From: Streptomyces cavernae
Lineage (GTDB): Bacteria > Actinomycetota > Actinomycetes > Streptomycetales > Streptomycetaceae
Direction: 5' to 3'
DNA length: 64,000 nt
NCBI RefSeq assembly: GCF_004023625.1
Contig: NZ_RPDJ01000005.1
Location: 248,001-312,000 of the forward strand
The notes under the pieces are model-generated. The model saw nothing but the letters and a program-made list of their open reading frames with translations, was not told where the DNA came from and ran no database searches. Positions 1 through 7,847 of this stretch are shown in pieces (position 1 is the stretch's first letter; each line of letters opens with the position of its first letter). A program made the translations under genes and the position numbers.

Positions 1-353
1 CCGAGCAGGACGTTCTCGGCGACCGTCATCTCCCGGAAGACGCTGTGCCCCTGGAGGACATGGGCGACTCCGGCGGACAGCATCCGTTGCGGTCCGTGGC
101 CGGTGAGGTCCTCGCCGTCGACGAGGATCCGGCCCGAGCGGGGGACGAGCAGCCCGCTGGCGACCTTCAGGACGGTGGACTTGCCCGCGCCGTTGGGTCC
201 GACGAGGCAGACGATCGCCCCGGCCGGCACGCGCACCGTCAGCCCGCGCAGGACCAGCGCGGCCCGGCCGTATCCGGCCCGGACGTCGTCGAGTTCGAGG
301 AGGAAAGCAGGGCCGGAACCGGGTTCGGAATGGGAGTGGGAGTCAGACGCCAA
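1..353 (-). CDS. livF: Liv-type ABC transporter ATP-binding protein (LivF-like), C-terminus cut by window edge
   Basis: ATPase subunit of a branched-chain-amino-acid-type importer, acting at the inner face of the membrane. Reading leftwards the protein shows a short N-terminal tail, then LLELDDVRAGYGRA and a Walker A GPNGAGKST. It continues through VAHVLQGHSVFREMTVAENVLLG, which contains the Q-loop and is typical of LivF, and then runs off the window. The likely start is a TTG inside the end of livG (11-nt overlap), because no later in-frame start keeps the full beta-strand before Walker A. It is the last gene of the pqq-liv operon. The substrate cannot be told from the ATPase. Confidence 0.85.
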   Translation of the reverse strand, partial: MASDSHSHSEPGSGPAFLLELDDVRAGYGRAALVLRGLTVRVPAGAIVCLVGPNGAGKSTVLKVASGLLVPRSGRILVDGEDLTGHGPQRMLSAGVAHVLQGHSVFREMTVAENVLL

Positions 354-1104
354 GGTATGCCCCGAGGACTCGTTCGTCGGACTGGATGACCGAGGGCGGG
401 CCCTGTGCGATCGGCCGACCGCGGTCGAACACGACGACGTGGTCACTGAGACTCATGACCATGTCCATGTTGTGCTCGACGATCAGGAACGTCCGTCCCT
501 CGGCGTTGAGTTCGCGTACCAGGTCACAAATGCGGTCGATGAGCGCCGGGTTGACCCCGCCCGCGGGCTCGTCCAGCAGGATCAGCTCCGGCTCGCTCAT
601 GAGCACACCCGCGAGTTCCAGCAGCTTCTGCTGTCCCCAGGAGAGCTGGCGGGCCTCCGCGTGCTCCAGGTGCTCGATGCCCATCCGGGTCAGCCAGTAA
701 CGGGCCCGCTCGGTCTCCTCCCGCCCTCCCGAGCGACCGAGCTGCCCGGTGAGACCGCGTGGCCGGACGGCGGCGAGGAGGTTGTCCAGCACGGTCAGCC
801 GGGGGAAGACCCGGCAGAGCTGGAAGGAGCGCCCGAGGCCGGCACGGGCGATCCGGTGCGGGGGCCTGCCCGTGAGGTCCCGGCCGCGGTACGTGACGCG
901 GCCGGAGTCCGGACGGATCATCCCGGTGACACAGTTGAAGAAGGTCGTCTTTCCCGAACCGTTCGGCCCGATCAGGGCGTTGACCTTGCCGTGGTGGAAG
1001 GTCACGGTGGCGGAGTCGAGCGCGGTGACCCCGCCGAAGGCTTTGGTGAGCCCGGTGGTCGCGAGGCTCGGCTCGGGCTCGCTCTCAGGTGCTGCTCCGC
1101 TCAC
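343..1104 (-). CDS. livG: Liv-type ABC transporter ATP-binding protein (LivG-like)
   Basis: Second ATPase of the importer, 253 aa and full length for LivG. Visible elements are Walker A GPNGSGKTT near residue 45, the LivG hallmark GLGRSFQ around residues 88-94, signature region QLSWGQQKLLELA, Walker B LILLDEP, and the H-loop IVEHNMD followed by the usual LivG ending. It starts with GTG inside the end of livM (20-nt overlap) and overlaps livF by 11 nt, so translation of the four components is coupled. LivG and LivF normally form a heterodimer that powers the LivH/LivM channel. Confidence 0.92.
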   Translation of the reverse strand: MSGAAPESEPEPSLATTGLTKAFGGVTALDSATVTFHHGKVNALIGPNGSGKTTFFNCVTGMIRPDSGRVTYRGRDLTGRPPHRIARAGLGRSFQLCRVFPRLTVLDNLLAAVRPRGLTGQLGRSGGREETERARYWLTRMGIEHLEHAEARQLSWGQQKLLELAGVLMSEPELILLDEPAGGVNPALIDRICDLVRELNAEGRTFLIVEHNMDMVMSLSDHVVVFDRGRPIAQGPPSVIQSDERVLGAYLGV

Positions 1105-2149
1105 TGCTCACCTCCGTCGTGTCGTTTTCCTCGCGCCGCTCCCGCAGTTCCGCGGCGGTCACTTCCCGGATGGAGGTCTCGCCGGTCCTGCGGAACCGGC
1201 CGAGCAGGGCGGTGGCGGCCGGGATGACCCCGTCCGGCATGAACGTCACGACGACACCGAGGAGCAGTCCCGCCACGACCAGGTGCAGCGGGGTGTCCCC
1301 GAACTCGACCTTGGCGTATTCCAGGGCGTACCCGACGACCAGCGCCCCGAGCAGCGGCCCGTAGAGATTGCGGACGCCCCCGAGCAGTGCCATCAGGACC
1401 ATGTACGCCCCGCTGAGGATGGAGAACTGGAAGACCGGGTCGAGATCGCCGAACCACAGCGCGTAGAGCCCGCCGGCCAGCGCCGTGAAGGTGGCGGAGA
1501 CCACGAACACCACCAGCTTGTACGTGAAGGTGGGTGTGCCCAGGGACTGGGCCTTGTCCTCGTCCTCGCGGATCGCCTTCAGCCCCATGCCGAACCGTGA
1601 GCGGTCGATGACCCACCAGACCAGCAGGGCCACCGCGAGCAGCGCCAGGAAGAGGAAGTAGAAGGTGCGGTGGTGCTCGGAACGCAGCATGCCGGGGAAC
1701 GGCCGCGGTACCACCAGTCCCCGGGAGCCACCGGTCAAGGACGCCCAGGACTGGAAGACCAGCAGCAGGATCAGGACCAGGGCGATGGAGACGATGACGA
1801 AGGAGGCGCCGCGCACCCGCAGCGCCGCGTAGCCGACCGGTACGGCGAGCGCGGCGACCACGGCCGCCGCGGCGAACAGCGCTGCGAAGGGCGGGAGTTC
1901 GGCCTTGGTGACCAGCAGTCCGGTCCCGTAGGCGCCGAGTCCCGCGAAGGCCCCGTGGCCGAGGGAGATGTAACCGGTGAAGCCGCCGACGAAGTTCCAG
2001 GAGGTGGACAGCACCGCGTAGTTGAGGATGGCGATGCCCACGGTGATCTCGTAGGGGCTCGGGGCCATGGACGGGAAGGAGAGGGCCAGGGCGACGGCGA
2101 CGAGCAGGACGCCGAGACGGAGCCACCTGGTGTCAGAACCGCTGCGCAA
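1085..2149 (-). CDS. livM: Liv-type ABC transporter permease (LivM-like)
   Basis: Membrane permease of 354 aa with about eight to nine hydrophobic segments and the LivM-typical stretch YISLGHGAFAGLGAYGTGLL near residues 60-80. The last 45 residues are charged and probably cytoplasmic, longer than the usual LivM tail. The start is a TTG overlapping the end of livH by 17 nt; no ATG or GTG lies close by, and the first membrane segment begins about 12 residues later. It would pair with LivH to form the channel. Substrate specificity resides mainly in the binding protein. Confidence 0.88.
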   Translation of the reverse strand: MRSGSDTRWLRLGVLLVAVALALSFPSMAPSPYEITVGIAILNYAVLSTSWNFVGGFTGYISLGHGAFAGLGAYGTGLLVTKAELPPFAALFAAAAVVAALAVPVGYAALRVRGASFVIVSIALVLILLLVFQSWASLTGGSRGLVVPRPFPGMLRSEHHRTFYFLFLALLAVALLVWWVIDRSRFGMGLKAIREDEDKAQSLGTPTFTYKLVVFVVSATFTALAGGLYALWFGDLDPVFQFSILSGAYMVLMALLGGVRNLYGPLLGALVVGYALEYAKVEFGDTPLHLVVAGLLLGVVVTFMPDGVIPAATALLGRFRRTGETSIREVTAAELRERREENDTTEVSSERSST

Positions 2150-3020
2150 GCCGCCCCCCGAAGAATCCCTGGGGCCTGACGGCCAAGGTGGCGAAGAGCG
2201 CGACGTAGAAGACGGTCTGCGCCCACGTGGTGGAGAGTTCCAGTTGCAGCAGGCTCTGGAGCATGCCCAGCGTCATCGCGGCGATGGCCGCTCCGGGTAC
2301 GCTGCCCAGTCCGCCGACGACGATGATGGCCATCAGCGGGCCGATCCAGTGCCAGTGCAGTGACGGGTAGATGGTGGTGTCGAGGGAGAGCGCCGTGCCG
2401 CCGACGGCCGCCGTGGCGAGGCCGAGCCCGAAGCCGTACCCGGCGATCCGGTCGGTGTCGATACCGAGCAGCCGGGCCGCGTCGGGGTGCTGGATGGTGG
2501 CCCGCAGCGCCTGGCCGAACCGGCTGCGCTTCATCAGGACGTACAGCCCGAGCAGGGCGAGTGCCGCCATGCCGAAGGCGATCAGCTTGACCACCGCGAT
2601 CCGCGCCCCGAAGAACTCGATGGACGCGGAGCTGTAGCCGAGCCGGATACGGCGCTGGGTGCCGCTGAACGCGTACCCGAGCAGCCCCTCGATGACCAGG
2701 GCCACCGAGAAGGTGAGCAGCACCGACATCATGGTGAGCGTCGCCGGGCGCAGGCGGGTCAGCAGCAGCCGCTGCATGACGACCCCCGCGGCGAAGAACA
2801 GCGGCACGGTGACGAACAGGGTGAGCAGCGGGTCGACACCGATCTCCCGGTGGGCGTACCAGGCGAGGTACGCGGCGAGGATCAGGAAGGCCGAGTGGGC
2901 GATCATCACGACGCGCATCACGCCGAAGTAGAGGGTGAGGCCCGCCGCCAGGAGGGCGTACAGCCCGCCCAGCAGCACACCGAGGACGACGCTCTGGAAG
3001 ACGAGGCTCGCGGAAGGCAT
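2133..3020 (-). CDS. livH: Liv-type ABC transporter permease (LivH-like)
   Basis: Permease of 295 aa, normal for LivH, with about eight membrane segments. Diagnostic stretches are SVVLGVLLGGLYALLAAGLTLYFGVMRVV at the N-terminus (LivH usually has GxxYALxAxGLxLxFGVxxxxN, and here the motif is followed by IAHS) and GLGSVPGAAIAAMTLG near residue 245. ATG start 7 nt after the stop of the substrate-binding protein gene. It belongs to the same transcript as pqqABCDE. Confidence 0.9.
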   Translation of the reverse strand: MPSASLVFQSVVLGVLLGGLYALLAAGLTLYFGVMRVVMIAHSAFLILAAYLAWYAHREIGVDPLLTLFVTVPLFFAAGVVMQRLLLTRLRPATLTMMSVLLTFSVALVIEGLLGYAFSGTQRRIRLGYSSASIEFFGARIAVVKLIAFGMAALALLGLYVLMKRSRFGQALRATIQHPDAARLLGIDTDRIAGYGFGLGLATAAVGGTALSLDTTIYPSLHWHWIGPLMAIIVVGGLGSVPGAAIAAMTLGMLQSLLQLELSTTWAQTVFYVALFATLAVRPQGFFGGRLAQRF

Positions 3021-3027
3021 GCCGGCC

Positions 3028-4269
3028 TCACCACTTCGGCTTCGGGTAGATCAGATCGGCTTCCTTCTGCGCGTCGGGGAGCACGATCTGGATCTGCCCG
3101 CCGACCCACTGCTGGATCATGTGAGCGCTCTGCGGACGGCCCTTGTCGTCCCACTTCAGTGGCCCGACGACGGTCTCCACGGTATTGCCGCGCAGCCACT
3201 CGACCAGCTTCTTCTGGCAATCGGGGTCCTGGGAGGCGCACTTGGCCGCCTCGACGGCCGCCGCGACCACCTGGCCGGTGGTGTAGGCGTTGGCCTCGTC
3301 CTCCTCGGGGGCCTTGCCGAACTGCTCGGTGTACTTCTCGACGAACTCCTTGTTGCTCGGGTAGTCGGCCTTCTGGGTGTAGCCGGTGGGCGCGAGGATG
3401 CCTTCGGTCTTGTTGCCGATGGCCTTCGCGAACTCCGGTTCGGTGGGTGCGGTGGAGAAGGCGGCCATCTTCGGCTGGTAGTCGAGCTGTTGGAGCGCGA
3501 CGATCAGGTTGACGCCGTCCTGGTACTGGGTTCCGCCCACCACCATGTCGGCCTTCGAGTCGGCGATCTTGGCGGCGATGTTGCCGAAGTCGGTGGTGTT
3601 GGGCGGGTAGACCTCGTCGGCGACGGTCTTGACCCCGCCCTTCTCGAGCTTGTCCTTCAGCCCGTTGGCCGTCCCCTGCGCGAAGGGGTCGTCCATCGCG
3701 GCGTACGCGACCGTCTTGGGACGATCGCCCTCCGGCATGGCCAGGATGTACTCGGCGAGGTGGTTGTAGTGGTCGTTCGCGACGGCCGGAGCGGCGTAGA
3801 AGAGGTTCTTGAAGCCCTGCTGGAAGACCTCCGGGGCCGCTCCCGCGGGTTCGACGAACAGCATCCCGTATTCCTCGGCCACGCGCGCGGACGGGACGAC
3901 GAGCCGGGTGGAGAACGGCCCGAAGACCAGATCGACCTCGTCCCGGCCGATCAGTTGCTCGTAGTCGGAGACGACGCGGTCGGCGTTGGACTGGTCGTCG
4001 AGGATCTTCAACTCCACCTTGCGGCCGAGGAGTCCGCCGTTGTCGTTGACGATCTTCGCCCAGGCCTTGTAGCCGCGTTCGACGCCCTTGCCGGGTTCGG
4101 AGAAGTCCCCGGTGAGCGGTAAGGAGACGCCGATCACTATGGGATCGTCGGCCGAGTCCCCGGAACCGGACCCGGACCCGGAGATGCAACCACTGGTGAC
4201 GAGCACCAGGGCGAGCGTTCCGGCGGCGATCCCTCCGTGCGTACGGCGAGTACGGTGCGTTCTGCTCAT
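3028..4269 (-). CDS. Lipoprotein substrate-binding protein of a Liv-type ABC importer
   Basis: Extracytoplasmic solute-binding lipoprotein of 413 aa, Peripla_BP_6 type. The N-terminus has an Arg-rich n-region, a hydrophobic stretch and the lipobox VTSGC, then a Gly-Ser-Asp linker and PIVIGVSLPLTGDFSEPGKGVERGYK, the usual opening of Leu/Ile/Val-binding proteins. I placed the start at the ATG directly before the signal peptide. This ATG overlaps the pqqE stop as ATGA, so the gene is probably translationally coupled to PQQ synthesis. The ligand could be an amino acid, a peptide-like PQQ intermediate, PQQ itself or an alcohol/acid linked to PQQ-dependent oxidation; the sequence does not decide this. 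Confidence 0.9.
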   Translation of the reverse strand: MSRTHRTRRTHGGIAAGTLALVLVTSGCISGSGSGSGDSADDPIVIGVSLPLTGDFSEPGKGVERGYKAWAKIVNDNGGLLGRKVELKILDDQSNADRVVSDYEQLIGRDEVDLVFGPFSTRLVVPSARVAEEYGMLFVEPAGAAPEVFQQGFKNLFYAAPAVANDHYNHLAEYILAMPEGDRPKTVAYAAMDDPFAQGTANGLKDKLEKGGVKTVADEVYPPNTTDFGNIAAKIADSKADMVVGGTQYQDGVNLIVALQQLDYQPKMAAFSTAPTEPEFAKAIGNKTEGILAPTGYTQKADYPSNKEFVEKYTEQFGKAPEEDEANAYTTGQVVAAAVEAAKCASQDPDCQKKLVEWLRGNTVETVVGPLKWDDKGRPQSAHMIQQWVGGQIQIVLPDAQKEADLIYPKPKW

Positions 4270-5444
4270 CGCTTGACACCCCTCGTGACATCCGTGTGGT
4301 GGCGATCGGGCCCGCGGTAGACGTAGCGCGAGGCGTCGGCGGACGCGGGATCGGGGCGCGGTGCCTCCGCAAGGGCCCGTACGAGGCCGTGGTCGGGGGA
4401 GAGCGCGCAGGCGGGGTCGGTGCGGGCGGCGTCGCCGGTGAGCGCGTGGGCCTGACAGCGGCAGCCGCCGAAGTCCGCCTCCCGGCGCGGGCACTCACCA
4501 CACGGTCCGCTCATCCAGTCCGTGCCGCGGTAGCGGTTGAAGGCCGGGGAACTGTTCCAGATCCACTCCAGGGATCGGTCGCGTACGTTCGGTGCGTCCA
4601 GCCCGGGCAGGGCGCCCGCCGCGGGGCACGGCAGGACGACGCCGTCCGGGGCGACGGTCAGCGAAACCGCTCCCCAGCCTCCCATGCACGGCTTCGGCAC
4701 CCCGTCGAAGTAGTCCGGCACCACCCACACCAGTTCGGTGCTGTCCCCCAGTTGCTTCCGCCGGCGCTCCACCGTCTCCTGGGCGCGGGACAACTGGTCA
4801 CGGGTGGGCAGCAGCGTGGTGCGGTTGCGCAGGGCCCAGCCGTAGAACTGGACGTTGGCCAGCTCGATCCGTTCGGCGCCCCAGGCCACACCGAGGTCCA
4901 CGATGTCGTCGATCGCGTCGAGGTTGTCGCGGTGGAGGACGACGTTGAGGCCCAACGGCAGTCCCGCGTCGCGTACGACGGCGGCGGCCCGCTCCTTGGC
5001 CGCGTAGGACCGGCTTCCGGCGATCCGGTCGGACGCCGCCGAGTCCGCGTGCTGCACCGACAGTTGGACGCTGCGCAGTCCGGCGGACGCGAGCTCGGAC
5101 ATCCTCGGCTCGCTCAACCCGACTCCGCTGGTGACCAGTTGGGTGTAGATCCCGGCCGACTCGGCAGCGCCGACGATGGCCGCCAGATCGGGCCGGAGCA
5201 GTGGCTCGCCACCGGAGAGATGGGTATGGACGACGCCGAGTTCTCCGGCCTGCCGCAGTACGTCCTCCCATTCCTCGGCGGACAGTTCCCGGGAACGGCG
5301 CACGAGTTCCAGCGGGTTGGAGCAGTAGGGGCAGTGCAGCGGGCAGGCGTGGGTGAGTTCGGCCAGCAGGGCCCACGGAGGCGGTGGCGGCGGTAAGGGC
5401 GGTGGCAGTGGCCGAGAGGTGTCCGGTCCGGACGGGTCGGTCAT
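4266..5444 (-). CDS. pqqE: PQQ biosynthesis radical SAM enzyme PqqE
   Basis: Radical S-adenosylmethionine enzyme of 392 aa that forms the Glu-Tyr carbon-carbon crosslink in the PqqA peptide. Shown by the [4Fe-4S]-SAM motif CPLHCPYC (C-x3-C-x2-C) about 35 residues in, HLSGGEPLLRPD, and a Cys-rich C-terminal SPASM region containing LPCPAAG and GPCGECPRREADFGGCRC. A Pro-rich stretch precedes the core. The ATG start overlaps the pqqD stop (ATGA), and the stop overlaps the start of the ABC binding protein in the same way. Length and motifs are full, so it is probably functional. Confidence 0.95.
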   Translation of the reverse strand: MTDPSGPDTSRPLPPPLPPPPPPWALLAELTHACPLHCPYCSNPLELVRRSRELSAEEWEDVLRQAGELGVVHTHLSGGEPLLRPDLAAIVGAAESAGIYTQLVTSGVGLSEPRMSELASAGLRSVQLSVQHADSAASDRIAGSRSYAAKERAAAVVRDAGLPLGLNVVLHRDNLDAIDDIVDLGVAWGAERIELANVQFYGWALRNRTTLLPTRDQLSRAQETVERRRKQLGDSTELVWVVPDYFDGVPKPCMGGWGAVSLTVAPDGVVLPCPAAGALPGLDAPNVRDRSLEWIWNSSPAFNRYRGTDWMSGPCGECPRREADFGGCRCQAHALTGDAARTDPACALSPDHGLVRALAEAPRPDPASADASRYVYRGPDRHHTDVTRGVKR

Positions 5445-5698
5445 CGCAGCCAGCCCTCCTCGCGTACCCGGTCGAGGAACCGGGGGACTTCGGCCGCCAC
5501 GGGCGCGCCGGGGAAACGGGCCGCCAACTCGTCGACGATCTCGCCGACCTGCCGGTGGCCGTCGCACAGCCTCAGGACGTCCGCCGCCCGGCCACTGAGG
5601 ACCACCACGCGTTCCGGCAGGACCAGCAGGTCCGTCCGGCGTACCCGGTCGTGGCGGAGCACGACCGAGCGCGCCAGGGCCGGCCGCCATCCGGTCAC
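5441..5698 (-). CDS. pqqD: PQQ biosynthesis peptide chaperone PqqD
   Basis: Small 85-aa RRE-type chaperone that binds the PqqA precursor and presents it to PqqE. It matches PqqD in size and in the order RPALARSVVLRHDRVRRTDLLVLPERVVVL, then a helix with LRLCDGHRQVGEIVDELAARFP and a C-terminal VPRFLDRVREEGWL. GTG start overlapping the pqqC stop (GTGA); the stop overlaps the pqqE start. The tight overlaps suggest near-equimolar translation of PqqC, D and E. Confidence 0.93.
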   Translation of the reverse strand: MTGWRPALARSVVLRHDRVRRTDLLVLPERVVVLSGRAADVLRLCDGHRQVGEIVDELAARFPGAPVAAEVPRFLDRVREEGWLR

Positions 5699-6405
5699 GG
5701 CCGCTCCTTCCCGTCGGCGTGGTCGATCGCGTCCAGCAGCGACCACAGCACGTCGCACTTGAAGGCGAGGGCCCCCACCGCGCGCTCCTGGTCGGCCTCG
5801 GTGCGCGCCCAGTCCAGTACGAGGCCCAGCGCCTCCGCGCTGTCCCGGCGCCCCTGGGGCTCGCGGGAGCGGAAGTACGCGAGCCCGTCGGGGTCGATCC
5901 ACCGGTAGTGGCGTTCGAAAGCGGCGATGCGGGTGCGCATGATGCCCGGTGCGGACAGCTCGGTGAGCGATGCCGCCACGGCTTCCAGCGGGGAGCGGAG
6001 CCGGCAGAAGTTGACGTATCCGTCCACGGCCAGCCTTACGCCGGGCAGCACTCCCTCGCCGGACAACAGCTCGGAGCGGTCGATTCCCGCTGCCTCACCC
6101 AGTCGCAGCCACCGCTCGATACCGCCCTCACCCTCGCTCCGGCCGTCGTGGTCCTCGATCCGCCGGAGCCACATGCGGCGGAGCCGCGGGGTGTCCAGCT
6201 TGGCCAGGACGAGGGCGTCCTTCACGGGGATGTGCCGCTGGTAGTGGAAACGGTTGAGGATCCAGCGGCGCAGCTCGTCCGGGCTCAACTCGCCTTGGTG
6301 CATGCGTACGTTGAAGGGGTGGCGGTCGTGGTAGCGGTCCCGGGCCACGGCTCTGAGCCGGTCCTCGAACGCTGCCTCCGTACTCGTGCCGATGCCTGTG
6401 CTCAC
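5695..6405 (-). CDS. pqqC: Pyrroloquinoline-quinone synthase PqqC
   Basis: Cofactorless oxidase of 236 aa that catalyses ring closure and the final oxidation to PQQ. Family features are RYHDRHPFNVRMHQGELSP near the N-terminus, WILNRFHYQRHIPVKDALVLAK, WLRRIEDHDG, and an all-helical pattern to the end. GTG start, overlapping pqqB by 4 nt. A longer reading exists upstream, but it is only the wrong frame of pqqB. Full length for the bacterial family. Confidence 0.94.
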   Translation of the reverse strand: MSTGIGTSTEAAFEDRLRAVARDRYHDRHPFNVRMHQGELSPDELRRWILNRFHYQRHIPVKDALVLAKLDTPRLRRMWLRRIEDHDGRSEGEGGIERWLRLGEAAGIDRSELLSGEGVLPGVRLAVDGYVNFCRLRSPLEAVAASLTELSAPGIMRTRIAAFERHYRWIDPDGLAYFRSREPQGRRDSAEALGLVLDWARTEADQERAVGALAFKCDVLWSLLDAIDHADGKERP

Positions 6406-7346
6406 AGTTGGATCACCATTCCGTCTCCGGCCACCTCGATGCCCCGGCCGGCCAGTTGCTCGTGCTGCGGTGCGCTCGGATCGACGAGGGGGTTGGTGTT
6501 GTTGAGGTGGGTGTAGAGACAGCGGGCCCTCAGCGGCGCCAGGCGCTCCGCGGTGCCGCCCGGCCCGTCGATCGGGAGATGTCCCATGCCGGTCGCGGTG
6601 CGTGTGGAGATGCCCGTGCGGCGAGGCTCCTCGTCGTCCCAGAACGTGCCGTCGACGATCACACAGTCGGCTTCGGCGACAGCGGACTGCAGGGCGTCGG
6701 GCCAGGCGGCCAGCGCGGGGGCGTAGACCGCCTTCGCCCCGGTGGCGCGGTCGGTCAGCAGCAGGGCCACGACCCAGGGATCCCCCGCGGAACCGGGGAG
6801 ATCCGCCGCGTAGCGCGGCCGCTTGGCGGAGACCGGGATCGCGCTGATCGTGACCGCGCAATCAGGGGCATCAGCGGAATCGGGGGAGCCGGGGGAGTCA
6901 ATGGCGAGTGGTTCGGGTTTTTCGAGAGATGGTTCCCGCCAGGTGAGCGGGGTGTACGGACCGATGACGGCCTCCAGTCGCAGCCGGGTGAGCAGTGCCT
7001 CGCGTACGGGCCGGGTGGCGAGCAACTCCAGGCCGCCGGCACCGGCCTCGCGCAGCCGGGCGATACCGAGGGTGTGGTCGAGTTCCGCGTCGGTCAGGAT
7101 CAGTCCGGCGATCGGGGTCCGTCGTGAACCGGGGCCGGGGTGCAGGGCCGGGCAGTTCTCGATCTGGTCGCCGATGTCGGGGGTGGCGTTGACGAGATAC
7201 CAGCGGTCCTCCGACGCCTGTACGGCCAGTGAGGCGTGGCGGCGGCGCCAGTGCGGGTGAGCGCGTGCCCCGGAGCAGCCGGGGCACGCGCAGTTCCACT
7301 GGGGTACGCCTCCGCCCGCCGCAGTGCCGAGCACCTGCAGCAGCAC
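6402..7346 (-). CDS. pqqB: PQQ biosynthesis protein PqqB (metallo-beta-lactamase fold)
   Basis: 314-aa metallo-beta-lactamase-fold protein of the pqq operon, implicated in oxidation of the crosslinked tyrosine. Begins LQVLGTAAGGGVPQWNCACPGC as in other PqqB proteins; the Cys-rich CxCxxC is the known structural zinc site. LILTDAELDHTLG and the late THLNNTNPLVD motif are also typical. GTG start 9 nt after the pqqA stop with only a weak ribosome-binding site, suggesting coupling to pqqA translation. A small insertion rich in Ser, Pro and Asp lies near residues 150-165. Confidence 0.94.
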   Translation of the reverse strand: MLLQVLGTAAGGGVPQWNCACPGCSGARAHPHWRRRHASLAVQASEDRWYLVNATPDIGDQIENCPALHPGPGSRRTPIAGLILTDAELDHTLGIARLREAGAGGLELLATRPVREALLTRLRLEAVIGPYTPLTWREPSLEKPEPLAIDSPGSPDSADAPDCAVTISAIPVSAKRPRYAADLPGSAGDPWVVALLLTDRATGAKAVYAPALAAWPDALQSAVAEADCVIVDGTFWDDEEPRRTGISTRTATGMGHLPIDGPGGTAERLAPLRARCLYTHLNNTNPLVDPSAPQHEQLAGRGIEVAGDGMVIQL

Positions 7347-7355
7347 GGCGGCGGA

Positions 7356-7490
7356 CTAACGGTTGTTCAGGGCGTAGGCGGTGACCTCCAGAGCGGTCTC
7401 GACGACCGCGTAGTCGGGGGTCTGCCAGGCCGGAGCCTCGCTGCCCATGGGGTGTGCCTGAGGTTCAGCCTGAGTTACGGATTCGGTCAT
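7356..7490 (-). CDS. pqqA: PQQ precursor peptide PqqA
   Basis: 44-aa precursor whose Glu and Tyr side chains become PQQ. The essential E-x3-Y occurs in LEVTAYALNNR close to the C-terminus. The N-terminal part is longer than the usual 23-30 aa. A second in-frame ATG at 7448 would give a 30-aa peptide of more ordinary size, but a GGAAGG-type purine stretch lies upstream of the first ATG. First gene of the operon. Confidence 0.9.
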   Translation of the reverse strand: MTESVTQAEPQAHPMGSEAPAWQTPDYAVVETALEVTAYALNNR

Positions 7491-7556
7491 GAGCCGTGCC
7501 TGCCTTCCGATGTGGGATACCGGTGTGCCTGGCGGCCGCGTGTGGTGCTCTGTTGC

Positions 7557-7585
7557 AGAATCGCCAGCCGAGCCAGCCGGGTCAA
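7557..7585 (-). promoter_or_regulatory. Predicted housekeeping-type promoter of the pqq-liv operon
   Basis: On the minus strand: TTGACC, a 17-bp spacer, then GATTCT. A start about 7 bp later gives a roughly 60-nt leader before pqqA. Predicted by eye. Confidence 0.5.
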
Positions 7586-7737
7586 TGGGTCGGCACAAAA
7601 GTGCTCCGATCTATCTTTGGCTGAATCTGGACGTCCCAAGGTCGGCCGGGCGTGGGTCACTTGCCATCTCTCCTGTTAAGAGGGTGATGGGCGTCGGAAC
7701 TTGCACCGAAGGTATGAACCTTTGGCTCTAACTCCCC

Positions 7738-7793
7738 TTGACCCTCCACTGCATACGTCCTACCTTCTACCTTCCAATGAGCTGACGTCTCAT
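7738..7793 (+). promoter_or_regulatory. Predicted promoter and possible operator for the PQQ-type sugar dehydrogenase
   Basis: TTGACC, a 17-bp spacer, then TACCTT (7738-7766). It is followed by an inverted repeat ATGAG-N7-CTCAT (7777-7793) at or just past the expected start point, where a repressor could act. The -35 hexamer and spacing equal those of the divergent pqq promoter. The 357-bp gap between the two genes holds no other feature I can support. Confidence 0.45.
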
Positions 7794-7847
7794 CAGATTC
7801 CGTGCCAGCCACGGATATCCGACACCCCCCACCCGAGGAGCTCGCCC

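Noticed and set aside
103..1227. Long plus-strand frame opposite livF, livG and livM
   Set aside because: Shadow of the third-position GC bias; composition is unlike real proteins and the opposite frame encodes a complete ABC ATPase.
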